Assembly: GCF_000721705.1 (NCBI RefSeq)
Contig: NZ_JOJL01000026.1
Span: 124,001-188,000, forward strand
Reading direction: 5' to 3'
DNA: 64,000 nt
DNA from: Actinoplanes subtropicus
GTDB taxonomy: Bacteria; Actinomycetota; Actinomycetes; Mycobacteriales; Micromonosporaceae
Shown here: piece by piece, positions 49,197 to 57,728 of the stretch
How positions within the stretch are numbered: position 1 is the first letter of the stretch
Layout: every line of letters begins with the position of its first letter
Position numbers and translations under genes: made by a program
Notes under the pieces: generated by a model
The model's input: only the letters and a program-made list of their open reading frames with translations
Told to the model about the DNA's origin: nothing
Databases searched by the model: none

Positions 49197-49445
49197 TCAG
49201 CCGGCGAGAGCGGCGTTCTTCACCACGCCCGCGAGCTCGTCGTGCACCCAGTGCATGCGGCGGACGGCCATCTCCGGATGATCACCGAACTCGGTGGCCA
49301 CCTCGGCCGCGCACCCGTCGCTGCCGTGCAGCAGGATCATCGCCGTGACGGCCTGCTCCACCGCCCGCCTGCTGGGGCATTCGGACGGCTGCAGGCACGA
49401 GACGAACAACGCCTCCGCCGCCAGATCCTTCACGATGCTGATCAT
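49197..49445 (-). CDS. small helical protein of unknown function
   Basis: 82 residues: MISIVKDLAAEALFVSCLQP, then RRAVEQAVTAMILLHGSDGC, EFGDHPEMAVRRMHWV. Two Cys. It resembles a small soluble protein family I associate with actinomycetes but cannot name. It lies upstream of the sigma gene on the same strand, 111 nt away. GGGGAG lies 12 nt before the ATG, so the Shine-Dalgarno is weak. A GCCGATAA motif typical of FliA/WhiG -10 elements is 26 nt upstream (complement of 49472-49479), without a clear -35. Confidence 0.65.
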   Translation of the reverse strand: MISIVKDLAAEALFVSCLQPSECPSRRAVEQAVTAMILLHGSDGCAAEVATEFGDHPEMAVRRMHWVHDELAGVVKNAALAG

Positions 49446-49596
49446 TTTGATCGGACTCCCCGATGTACGACTTATCGGCCCCGCTGGAGCGATTCTCGCC
49501 GCTGCGGCGCGCGCCCGGTGGCTGCCACGCCGAGGGCGGTCGTCTCATCGGTCGCCGGGCACGCGCGTGCCGCCGATCGCGGATCGCTCCAGAACG

Positions 49597-49673
49597 AGGC
49601 TTATTCAGGGCCTACCTTGAGCCGCACCTCGCCGCAGGTCAGCGGCTTGGTCTCCACCGCCCTGAATAATCCT
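49597..49673. repeat. 15-bp inverted repeat with 47-nt spacer
   Basis: AGGCTTATTCAGGGC (49597-49611) and its near reverse complement GCCCTGAATAATCCT (49659-49673) match 14 of 15. It lies in the 322-nt gap between the small gene and the kinase. AT-rich arms and wide spacing are unusual here; it may be an operator pair. Confidence 0.7.
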
Positions 49674-49708
49674 CGCTGCCTGCTCATATCGATTTCACCC
49701 TAACGCGG

Positions 49709-49752
49709 CGATCGACCGCCCGGCACGTGGTTTTCCGCCGGGCGGTCGATCG
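49709..49752 (-). terminator. hairpin after the kinase gene
   Basis: A 15-bp perfect stem (49709-49723 with 49738-49752) and 14-nt loop lie 16 nt past the kinase stop on the minus strand. There is no T-run, so termination is inferred from position and stem strength only. Confidence 0.6.
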
Positions 49753-49767
49753 GAACGCCGGGACCGA

Positions 49768-51717
49768 TCAGGGCGACGCGGTGCAGGTCGGGTCGAACTG
49801 GCAGTCGTTCGCCTCGGTCGTCCCCACCGTCGGCGGCGTGACGCTGGTCGACGAGGCCGACGGGGACGGCGAGGAGCTCGTCGAGGTGAGCCCCCCACCA
49901 TCGGGAATCGACGGCGGAGGCGGGGTCGGCGAGGTGCTCGTGGACGTCGAGGTGGACGTGGAGGCCCCGGTGGCCGGCGCCGAGGTCGCCGTACGACCGG
50001 TGCCCGGCGTGGTGGGCGGCACCGAGATCGGGGTGATGTGCACGCCGCCCTTCGGGTCGATCGAGATGCCCGGCACCGGGGTGGAGGACGCCTTCGGACC
50101 CAGCCGGAGCTTGCCGTTGGGCAGCCGCTCGACCAGCCGGGACGGCTCGCCGGGCTTGGCCGACACGAACGTCTCGCAGGTCTGGTCGTTCAACGAGAAC
50201 GCCATCGGCGGCAGGTTGCTCTCCGTGTACCGCCCGGAGATCGGGACGCTCAGCGTGCTCAGCGGTTTCAGCGGGGCGCTCGAGGTGACCGTGATCGAGC
50301 GGTCGGCCTGGGTGAGCAGGGACTTGCCGTTGCCGGAGATGACCTGGTCGCCGGGCATGATGAACCACAGCTTCCAGTTGTCGACCGGCGCGTCGGCCCG
50401 GTTGGCGACCGTCACCTGGGCCTTGAACTGGCCGTTCGCGTCCGCCCAGACGGCGTAGCTGACCACGCACTTCTCGGTCGGCGGCACGACCGCCTGCTGC
50501 GGCGTGGCGCCGCGCGCGCTGGTGCCGGTCACGTTGCTGACCAGGCTCCACGCGTAGGTGGCGCCGCCCAGCAGCAGGACCAGGCTCGCCGCGACCAGGA
50601 TCCGCCGGGTGTGCTCGGTCGGCTTCCGGTCCGCCTTCGCCTCGGTCGGCGTCTCGTCGCCGACGGCCGGCCGCAGCGCCGCGCCCATCACGACCGGGCC
50701 GGAGGGCAGGTCGGCGAACCGGCTGTTGCGGGCGGGCGGCGGTGGCGGCATCGGCGCCGGGACGGGCGCCGGATCCCGGCGGACCACGTCCGGGTACGAC
50801 CGCTGGGCCGGCAGGATCGTGGTGTCCTCGGCGTTCTCCGCCCAGTCCGGCACGTAGCCCCGGGCCGCCATCGGCGCGCCGGCCGCGATCTGCGCCAGCA
50901 CGTGCGCGAGCTCGGCGCTGGACGGCCGGTCCGACGGGTGCTTCTCCAGGCAGCGGCCGACCAGCGCGTCGACCGAGGGCGGCAGGCCCTCGACCGACGG
51001 AAGCGGGTCGGGCTCCACGTACTGGTGGGCGCGCAGCAGCGCGGTGGTGGTGCCGACGTCCCAGGGCAGCTGCCCGATCAGCGTGCGGTAGATCAGCAGG
51101 CCCACCGCGTACACGTCGGTGGCCGGGCTCACCTGGCCGCCCTCCAGGCGCTCCGGCGCGAGATACGCCGGAGTGCCGAGCAGGCTGCCGTCCGGGTCTA
51201 TGTCGTTCTCCCCGATCAGCGCCGAGATGCCGAAGTCGACCACCTTGGCGCCGGTCTGGGTCAGCATGACGTTGGCCGGGGTGACGTCCCGGTGCACGAT
51301 GCCGCGCGCGTGCGCGGCCGCGAGCGCCGCGGCGACCTCGGCGGTGATCCGGACCGCGTGCTGCCAGGGCAGCCGCCGGGTCCGGGCGAGCACGGCGGCG
51401 AGCGACTCGCCGTCGATCAATTCCATGACGACGTACGGCACGGGCTCACCGTCGACCGTGGTGGCCTCGCCGTAGTCGTAGACATTCGTGATGTTCGGGT
51501 GGGAGAGCCGGGCGGCGGCCTGGGCCTCGGCCCGCAGCCGGCGCCGGAAGGCCGGATCCACACTGGTCGACGGCGGCAGCACCTTCACCGCGACCTGGCG
51601 CCCGAGGACTTCGTCGAACCCTCGCCACACCACTGACATCCCGCCGGCGCCGAGCCTTTCCACCAGCCGGTATCTACCGGCCAGCAGGCTCGATCCGGGC
51701 AGGTCCGTCGTGCTCAT
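49768..51717 (-). CDS. membrane Ser/Thr protein kinase with outer CBM2-like domain
   Basis: 649 residues. The kinase domain covers about 15-275: LGAGGMSVV loop, VAVKV with K45, HRDVTPANVM, DFGISALIG at 161, GTPAYLAPERLEGG. The catalytic loop has Thr146 where most Ser/Thr kinases have Lys (HRDVKPxN). A Pro-rich linker, one membrane helix (ILVAASLVLLLGGATYAWSL) and an outer domain follow. The outer domain (EKCVVSYAVWADANGQFKAQ, WKLWFIMPGDQ) resembles a CBM2/cellulose-binding fold with its Cys pair. A Ser/Thr/Pro tail ends the protein. The ATG at 51717 gives a standard N-terminus. Wall-sensing is an inference. Confidence 0.9.
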   Translation of the reverse strand: MSTTDLPGSSLLAGRYRLVERLGAGGMSVVWRGFDEVLGRQVAVKVLPPSTSVDPAFRRRLRAEAQAAARLSHPNITNVYDYGEATTVDGEPVPYVVMELIDGESLAAVLARTRRLPWQHAVRITAEVAAALAAAHARGIVHRDVTPANVMLTQTGAKVVDFGISALIGENDIDPDGSLLGTPAYLAPERLEGGQVSPATDVYAVGLLIYRTLIGQLPWDVGTTTALLRAHQYVEPDPLPSVEGLPPSVDALVGRCLEKHPSDRPSSAELAHVLAQIAAGAPMAARGYVPDWAENAEDTTILPAQRSYPDVVRRDPAPVPAPMPPPPPARNSRFADLPSGPVVMGAALRPAVGDETPTEAKADRKPTEHTRRILVAASLVLLLGGATYAWSLVSNVTGTSARGATPQQAVVPPTEKCVVSYAVWADANGQFKAQVTVANRADAPVDNWKLWFIMPGDQVISGNGKSLLTQADRSITVTSSAPLKPLSTLSVPISGRYTESNLPPMAFSLNDQTCETFVSAKPGEPSRLVERLPNGKLRLGPKASSTPVPGISIDPKGGVHITPISVPPTTPGTGRTATSAPATGASTSTSTSTSTSPTPPPPSIPDGGGLTSTSSSPSPSASSTSVTPPTVGTTEANDCQFDPTCTASP

Positions 51718-52234
51718 GTGCCCCCACATGCGCGCTCCGAAGAAACGCCGGGTCACACCGCCATGTCACCCGACGCCGGGGATCGCCGGCCCCCCACTGG
51801 ACCCGGGCGTTCCCCATCGACGGCGAGGATGTTAGCCCACCCCGGCGTCTATCACGAGATGCCGATACCGGGCCCTACCTGCGGATCGTTACGGACCGTT
51901 TCCCGGCATATGCCAGCTGTCGGGGCGGCCGATCGGGGCCAAAAGTCGGATCTAGGACTCATTCCGCGGCCGTTTTGCCCGGGATTCCCGGAAATTTCGG
52001 CATGAGCCCGATAGGTCGATAGTGCAGCTTTCTGAAGGTCCACCCTGGACCGGTGCACATTCCGTCCCCAACGGGTCACGGACAGCCACTAGATCGGTAA
52101 CCAACTGATGATCTTTGATTCCTGGCACCCTGACAAATGTTGAAGGATCTAGCTGTGCAACCCCATCTGATCGGGTGAACCCCTCGACTGATCAGCCAAT
52201 TCCGCGTGCCACCTTCGGCACGTGGCGTGTCCCG
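51718..52234. other. 517-nt intergenic region between kinase and cphA
   Basis: No convincing gene. It must hold the kinase promoter (minus strand). AT-richer stretches at 51940-52190 contain scattered TGATC motifs and the palindrome CTGATCAG (52188-52195). A CGTGCC/GGCACG hairpin at 52205-52222 lies just past the cphA stop and may terminate it. No assigned operator. Confidence 0.5.
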
Positions 52235-54958
52235 CTATCCCAGCAGTACGCCCCGGGCCAGGTCCCGCACCGGCGACGGCATCGCCCCGGGCGCCTTGGG
52301 TAGCGCGGTCACCGGCATGTCCGTCCCGCGGACCGCCCCGAGCTCGGCCAGCAGGGCCAGCACCGGCGCCAGCGTCTCGTAGATGACCAGCACCACGTCG
52401 CCCGGCCGGGCCAGCCCCAGCGCCTCGGTGACCGCCTCCCGGTAGCCGTCCGCCCGCAGCGCCAGCAGCTTCGGCCGGCGCGCCCGCATCTCCCGCTCGA
52501 CGAGCGCGGACACCTCCCCCGGTGGCCGGCCGCGCGGGTCCTCGTCGTCGTAGAGCACCGCCCGGCCCACCCCGTCGGCCACGATCTGCGCGCACGCCGA
52601 CAGCAGGTCGTCGCGCCGGTCGCCGGGCAGGGTCAGCGCGATCACGCACCGCTCGACGCCCCAGAGCCCGTGCAGCGTCCGCAGGGTGGCGGCCAGCGCG
52701 GCCGGGTTGTGCGCGTAGTCCACGAAGACCGAGACGTCGCCGACCCGCAGCAGGGTGGCCCGCCCCGGGTTGTCCACCGCCGGGTCGAAGTCGGCCAGCC
52801 GGCTCGCCACCGACTCCTGGCCGGCGCCGAGCGCGCGGGCCGCCGCCACCGCCGCCAGGGCGTTCGCGGCCTCGTGCGGGGCCGCGCCGCCGAAGCCGCC
52901 GGGCAGGTCGGCCATCCGCAGCAGCGGGGTCCGCCGGGCGCCGGTGGCCTGCACCAGCCAGCCGTCCTGCAGCAGGTAGGCGGTCGCGCCCTTGGCCAGG
53001 TGCTCGACCACCACCGGCTGGCGCGGGTCGAGCCCGAACCAGACCAGCCGCTTGCGGTCGGCGCGCACCCGTGGCCGGTCCACCAGCGTGCGCACCCAGG
53101 GGTCGTCGGCGTTGAGAACCAGCGTCCCGCCGTCCCGTACGCGCTCGGCCACCAGCGCCTTGACGTGCGCCAGGTCCTCGACCGTGTCCAGCCCGTCCTG
53201 CCCGAGGTGGTCGGCGGTGATGTTGGTGATCACGCCGACGTCCGACCAGTCGTAGCCGAGCCCGCGCCGCACCAGCCCGCCCCGCGCCGTCTCCAGCACC
53301 GCGGCCTGCACCCCCGGGTCGCCCAGCACCATCTGCGCCGACAGCGGCCCGGTCGCGTCCGCCTCGTAGATCGTCCGGCCGTCCACCGCGACCCCGTCGG
53401 TGGTGGTCAGCCCGATCCGCAGCCCGGTGTCGGCGAGCAGGTACGCGGTCAGCCGGGCCACCGTCGTCTTGCCGTTGGTGCCGGTGATCGCCACGGTCGG
53501 GATGCGGCCGTCCGACCCGGCCGGGAACATCGCCCGGACGATCGCGTCGCCCACGTCCCGGGACCGGCCGCGGACCGGCGCCAGGTGCATCCGCAGGCCG
53601 GGCACCGCGTTCACCTCGATCACCCCGCCGGCGACCTCGCGGCCGTCGACGACCGGCGGCAGCGGCTCGGCGATGTCCGGCAGCCGCAGGTCGATCCCGC
53701 AGATGTCCAGGCCGACCAGCGCGGCCACCCGCAGGCAGAGCCGGGCCACGTCGGGGTGCACCCGGTCGGTGACGTCGTGGCTGGTGCCGCCGGTGGAGAG
53801 GTTGGTGGTCTCGCGCAGCCAGACCTGGCGGCCGTTCGCCGGCACTGTGGCCAGCCGGACGCCCTGCCGCTCGAGCACCCGCATCGACGCGTCGTCCACG
53901 GTGATCCGGGTCAGCACCCGGGAGTGGCCGGTGCCGCGCCGCGGGTCGGAGTTGACGCGGTCGACCAGTTCGGCGACGGTGCCGCGGCCGTCGCCGACGA
54001 CGTGCGCGGCGATCCGTTCGGCCGCCGCCACCACCTCGCCGGCCACCACCAGCACCCGGTAGTCGCGGCCGCCCAGCTGACGCTCGACGATCACGTCCTG
54101 GCCGGCGGCGGTGAACGCGTACGCGGTCTCGGCCCCGGTCGAAACGCTCAGGGTGACGCGATCGCCCTGCCGGCCCTGCCGGGGTTTGACCACGACCGGG
54201 CCGCCGAGCTCGGCGAACAGGCGGGCGGCCGCGGCGGCGGTGCGCGCGGCGCCGCCGGCCGGGATGGGCACGCCGGCGTCGCTCAGCAGCCGCCTGGTGA
54301 TCTCCTTGTCGCCGGCCACGTCGATGCCGACCGCGCTGGTGCGGTCGCTCATCGCCGCCCAGGCCAGCCGCCGCCTGCTGCCCCAGCCGAGCCGGATCAG
54401 GCTCAGATCGGCGCACCGCTCCACGGGGATACCCCGCCTCCGCGCGGCTGCGATGATCGCGTTGGTGCTCGGCCCCGTGGCCTCGCGCTCGGCGGTCGCG
54501 GCCAGGTGGGAGATCTCGGAAATGTCCGATACTCCGCCTACGACTTTTTCGACCAGATCGATGGCCGCCAACAGGAGACCCTCCGGCACGGACGACGAAG
54601 CCGGCTCGTCCACCGGACACTCGATGATCAGGTGATACAGCCCGGGTTCCCCGGCGGAGACCGTGCGGCCGAAGCTCACGTCCCGCCCGATCAGCTGGGA
54701 CAGTTCAAGGCAGACATGCTCCGTGACATGCCCGAAGTAGGTGCCGCCGCGCAGCCGGCTGACGAACCCACCGGGCGCCCCGGCCGCGCAATGGTGCTCG
54801 GTCAGGCCGGGCAGCGCGCGCAGCAGCCGCTCCGCGAAGCCGGTGACGTCCGAGGTCTCCCGGCCGGTCAGGTCCGCGAGGCGGAGCGTGGCCACGACGG
54901 CCGGCCGGGACAGGTACACGTTGGGTCCGCGCAGACGGCGAAGGCTTTCGATCTTCAT
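52235..54958 (-). CDS. cphA: cyanophycin synthetase-type ligase
   Basis: 907 residues. CphA polymerises Asp and Arg in two ATP-dependent steps. The N-terminal domain is LRGPNVYLSRPAVVATLRLA, GGTYFGHVTEHVCLELSQL. The ATP-grasp domain (about 215-480) contains DKEITRRLLSDAGVPIP and IEVNAVPGLRMHLAP. The Mur-ligase domain has GTNGKTT at 493-499, then NITADHLGQDG and the closing FVDYAHNPAALAATL. The ATP-grasp loop reads VVVKPRQGRQGDRVTL where cyanobacterial CphA has KPLDxNxGxG; this is a divergent feature. No cyanophycinase (cphB) is adjacent. Cyanophycin is the likely product, but a related polymer is possible. Confidence 0.82.
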   Translation of the reverse strand: MKIESLRRLRGPNVYLSRPAVVATLRLADLTGRETSDVTGFAERLLRALPGLTEHHCAAGAPGGFVSRLRGGTYFGHVTEHVCLELSQLIGRDVSFGRTVSAGEPGLYHLIIECPVDEPASSSVPEGLLLAAIDLVEKVVGGVSDISEISHLAATAEREATGPSTNAIIAAARRRGIPVERCADLSLIRLGWGSRRRLAWAAMSDRTSAVGIDVAGDKEITRRLLSDAGVPIPAGGAARTAAAAARLFAELGGPVVVKPRQGRQGDRVTLSVSTGAETAYAFTAAGQDVIVERQLGGRDYRVLVVAGEVVAAAERIAAHVVGDGRGTVAELVDRVNSDPRRGTGHSRVLTRITVDDASMRVLERQGVRLATVPANGRQVWLRETTNLSTGGTSHDVTDRVHPDVARLCLRVAALVGLDICGIDLRLPDIAEPLPPVVDGREVAGGVIEVNAVPGLRMHLAPVRGRSRDVGDAIVRAMFPAGSDGRIPTVAITGTNGKTTVARLTAYLLADTGLRIGLTTTDGVAVDGRTIYEADATGPLSAQMVLGDPGVQAAVLETARGGLVRRGLGYDWSDVGVITNITADHLGQDGLDTVEDLAHVKALVAERVRDGGTLVLNADDPWVRTLVDRPRVRADRKRLVWFGLDPRQPVVVEHLAKGATAYLLQDGWLVQATGARRTPLLRMADLPGGFGGAAPHEAANALAAVAAARALGAGQESVASRLADFDPAVDNPGRATLLRVGDVSVFVDYAHNPAALAATLRTLHGLWGVERCVIALTLPGDRRDDLLSACAQIVADGVGRAVLYDDEDPRGRPPGEVSALVEREMRARRPKLLALRADGYREAVTEALGLARPGDVVLVIYETLAPVLALLAELGAVRGTDMPVTALPKAPGAMPSPVRDLARGVLLG

Positions 54959-55029
54959 ACGATTTCCCGTTCGACGCGCCCGGTGGCGACACATCCTCAG
55001 GTTAATCGGAACAAATCCGAAACATCCGG

Positions 55030-56607
55030 CTAATGCGCGTAGTCGGCCGGGAGCAGATGGGTCACCTCGGCCGGTCCACGCGCGAGGGAGGTGGCCTTCC
55101 GCTCGATCTCCTCGTCCCGTACGGTCAGGCGTCCCTCGTGCTGGCGCAGGTGCTCGGCCCAGGTCGGCACCTGATAGACCTCGACGAAGCGGTCCGGCTC
55201 CGCGCCGTCGCGGAACAGGCCCCACCGGGTCGCGCCGGTCCGCTGCCGGGAGCCGCGCAGCGACTCCATCACCTCCCGGAACGCCGCCACGTTCGCCTCG
55301 TCCACCCGATACACCGAGGTGACCAGCACCGGCCCCTCGTCCAGATGCGGTTCGAGCATCAGGTGCGGCTCGGCCCAGTAGATCGCCGGGCTGCGATCGG
55401 CGCCGTCCTGCTCGTGCACCGGCCACCAGAGCACCGTGACGCTGCCGGCCAGCGTCACGGCGGCGGCGATCAGGTAGGTGGTCCGCAGGCTCGTGGCCGT
55501 GGCGACCTGCCCCCACGCGAGGGCGCCGAACGCCTGCCCGCCCGCGAAGACCACCTGGTAGATGCCGAAACCGCGGGCCCGCACCCAGTTCGGCAGGAAG
55601 AGCTGCAGGGTCGCGTTCATCCGCGAGACCAGCGTCATCCAGGCCAGCCCCGCAAAGATCAAGACCAAGACGATGGCGTACGGGTCGGGGACGAGCGCGA
55701 TCACCGTCAACGCGAGCCCATAGACCACCCCGGCCAGGATGATCAGCCGATTGGGGGTCACGATCGCTCGGACGCGCGGCATGAGAAGGGCGCCCGCGAT
55801 CGCGCCGACACCCAGCGCGGCCAGCAGGATGCCGTAGCCGCTCGCACCCATCCGCAGCTCCTGATGGGCGACCAGCGGCAGCAGTCCCCAGATCGCGCTG
55901 CCCGGGAGCACGAAGAGGAGAACTCTCCCCAGCAGGCGCCGCACCACGGGCGAGTATCGGACATATCGCCCACCCGCCCGCAGGGCGCTGCCCAGGTGCT
56001 CCGGGTGCGAGGCAGGCGTCTGCGGCTTGCGGCGCCAGGCGGCGAGGACAAGCGCGAAAATTCCGAACGAGACCGCATTTACCCCGAAAACTACGGCCGA
56101 GCCCAGCTGGGCCACGATAAGTCCGGCGACGGCCGGCCCCGCCGATCGGGCCAGGTTGGTGTTCACCGCGCCGAGCGCCGACGCCGACGGCAACTCGTCC
56201 CGGGGCACCACCTCCGGTATCACCGCCTGCCACGAGGGCAGCGTCAGCGCCTGGCCCACGCCCAGCAGAAAGGTGAAGACCAGCAGCAGCGGCGGCGGCA
56301 TCAGCTCCACCGCCGTCAGGACGGTCAGCACGCACCCGACGGCCAAGAGCGCGACCTGCACGGCCAGCAGCAGCCGGCGCCGGTCGAAGCGATCCGCGAG
56401 CGCCCCCGACGGCAGCGCCAGCAGCAGCACCGGCAGGGTGGTCGCGGTCTGCACGAGGCTCACCCAGGTGGCCGCCCTCGGCTCCCCCACCACCAGCCAT
56501 TGCGCGCCGACGGTCTGCATCCAGGTGCCGACGTTGCTGGCGAGCACGGCGATCCACAGGTTCCGGAACACCGTCTGGCGCAGCGGCACCCACGGGGAGA
56601 CGGTCAC
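55030..56607 (-). CDS. MFS exporter (EntS-like) with C-terminal ABM-like domain
   Basis: 525 residues. The first 400 are a 12-helix MFS_3/EntS-type carrier: FRNLWIAVLASNVGTWMQTV, SGALADRFDRRRLLLAVQVA, AVNTNLARSAGPAVAGLI. The last 110 residues form a soluble dimeric alpha/beta-barrel-like domain (VLVTSVYRVDEANVAAFREV, WGLFRDGAEPDRFVEVYQVP) as in antibiotic monooxygenase-like folds. This fusion occurs in several actinobacterial MFS proteins. GTG/ATG start at 56607. It is 10 nt downstream of the HxlR gene on the same strand, so probably regulated by it. Confidence 0.87.
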   Translation of the reverse strand: MTVSPWVPLRQTVFRNLWIAVLASNVGTWMQTVGAQWLVVGEPRAATWVSLVQTATTLPVLLLALPSGALADRFDRRRLLLAVQVALLAVGCVLTVLTAVELMPPPLLLVFTFLLGVGQALTLPSWQAVIPEVVPRDELPSASALGAVNTNLARSAGPAVAGLIVAQLGSAVVFGVNAVSFGIFALVLAAWRRKPQTPASHPEHLGSALRAGGRYVRYSPVVRRLLGRVLLFVLPGSAIWGLLPLVAHQELRMGASGYGILLAALGVGAIAGALLMPRVRAIVTPNRLIILAGVVYGLALTVIALVPDPYAIVLVLIFAGLAWMTLVSRMNATLQLFLPNWVRARGFGIYQVVFAGGQAFGALAWGQVATATSLRTTYLIAAAVTLAGSVTVLWWPVHEQDGADRSPAIYWAEPHLMLEPHLDEGPVLVTSVYRVDEANVAAFREVMESLRGSRQRTGATRWGLFRDGAEPDRFVEVYQVPTWAEHLRQHEGRLTVRDEEIERKATSLARGPAEVTHLLPADYAH

Positions 56608-56617
56608 CGGAAAGAAT

Positions 56618-57100
56618 CTAGCGGCGGCGAGCCCCCGGCCCCGGCCTGGGCGCCACGTCCCGCGGGTCCGCCAGCCGGTGCCCGTCGGCGCAGTGGAGCT
56701 CCGCGTGCACCTCTCCCCCGCAGTCGCGATGCTCGAACCGCAGCGGCGCCCCCGCCGGGTCGGCCAGATACCGGTTGCCCCACTCGTGCAGCGTGATCAG
56801 CACCGGATAGAGGTCGAGTCCCTTCGGCGTGAGCCGGTACTCGTGCCGCTCCCGCGAGCCCGGCTCCCGATAGGGCACCCGCCTCAGCACCCCCTGCTCG
56901 ACCAGCTTCGCCAGCCGATTGGTCAGCACCTGCCGGGGCACGCCGGTCCGGATCCGCATGTCGCCGAAGCGGCGGATCCCGCTGAAGACCTCGCGCAGCA
57001 CCACGAGCGTCCACTTCTCGCCGAGCACGTCCATGGCCCGCCCGATCGTGCACCCGTCGATCGACCATTCCAGCGCGTCGAAAGCCGCTGTGGGATTCAT
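56618..57100 (-). CDS. HxlR-family transcriptional regulator
   Basis: 160 residues. The HxlR winged helix is IGRAMDVLGEKWTLVVLREV, FGDMRIRTGVPRQVLTNRL, LVEQGVLRRVPYREPGSRER, EYRLTPKGLDLYPVL. A C-terminal extension with Cys/His (EHRDCGGEVHAELHCADGHR) may bind metal. The ATG at 57100 is taken as the start. It is divergent from a thioesterase across 55 bp and upstream of the MFS gene, a usual regulator-target layout. Confidence 0.9.
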   Translation of the reverse strand: MNPTAAFDALEWSIDGCTIGRAMDVLGEKWTLVVLREVFSGIRRFGDMRIRTGVPRQVLTNRLAKLVEQGVLRRVPYREPGSRERHEYRLTPKGLDLYPVLITLHEWGNRYLADPAGAPLRFEHRDCGGEVHAELHCADGHRLADPRDVAPRPGPGARRR

Positions 57101-57155
57101 GACAGCCAGGCTAGGTCCGCTTGACAGACCCAGCAAGCGCGGCGAGCCTGAGTTC

Positions 57156-57656
57156 ATGACGCAGACCCAGGAGCGCACGCGCACGTTCGGCTGGACCGAC
57201 CCCGCCCAGCACGCGGCCATGGTGGGCCGGCGGAGCGGCCTGGAACTCCTCCAGGCGATGGCGAAGGGCGACTTCCCGGCGCCGCCGATCATGCACCTGA
57301 TCGACGTGGCCGCCCTGGAGGTGGTGGAGGGCAGTGTCACCGTCCACCTCGACCCGCAGGAATTCCACTACAACCCGCTCGGCACGATGCACGGCGGCGT
57401 CATCTCCACGCTTCTCGACACCGCCGCGGCCTGCTCGGTGCACAGCACGCTGCCAGCCGGCATGGGTTACACGAGCCTCGACCTGTCGGTCAAGTTCCTG
57501 CGCCCGGTCACCCTCGCCACCGGCCGCATCACCTGCACCGGCAGCGTCCTGCAGAAGGGCCGCCGCACCGCCCTGGCCGACGCCCGCCTCACCGACGCCG
57601 AGGGCCGGCTGCTCGCCCACGCGACCAGTTCCTGCATCCTCTTCGAAATGCCGTAA
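57156..57656 (+). CDS. PaaI-type hotdog thioesterase
   Basis: 166 residues. Hotdog fold with the catalytic helix in NPLGTMHGGVISTLLDTAAA and YTSLDLSVKFLRPVTLATGR. PaaI-like enzymes hydrolyse aromatic or short acyl-CoA. The ATG at 57156 is chosen; an upstream extension overlaps the HxlR gene antisense. Divergent from hxlR, likely its target. Acyl specificity unknown. Confidence 0.88.
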   Translation: MTQTQERTRTFGWTDPAQHAAMVGRRSGLELLQAMAKGDFPAPPIMHLIDVAALEVVEGSVTVHLDPQEFHYNPLGTMHGGVISTLLDTAAACSVHSTLPAGMGYTSLDLSVKFLRPVTLATGRITCTGSVLQKGRRTALADARLTDAEGRLLAHATSSCILFEMP

Positions 57657-57690
57657 CCGCTCCCGGCTGTCAGTACCGGCGAGTAAGAGG

Positions 57691-57719
57691 CTACGGTTGC
57701 GTAAGTTACGCAACCGTAG
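57691..57719. promoter_or_regulatory. 29-bp perfect palindrome upstream of the desaturase gene
   Basis: The arm CTACGGTTGCGTAA (57691-57704) and its exact reverse complement TTACGCAACCGTAG (57706-57719) flank a single central G. The palindrome ends 9 nt before the desaturase GTG and overlaps the likely promoter/leader. Size and symmetry are typical of a TetR-type operator. Confidence 0.75.
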
Positions 57720-57728
57720 GGAGAGATC

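Noticed and set aside
52080..52200. TGATC-rich stretch as an integration or origin site
   Set aside because: Motifs are scattered and short; no DnaA boxes or long repeats support an origin or att site.
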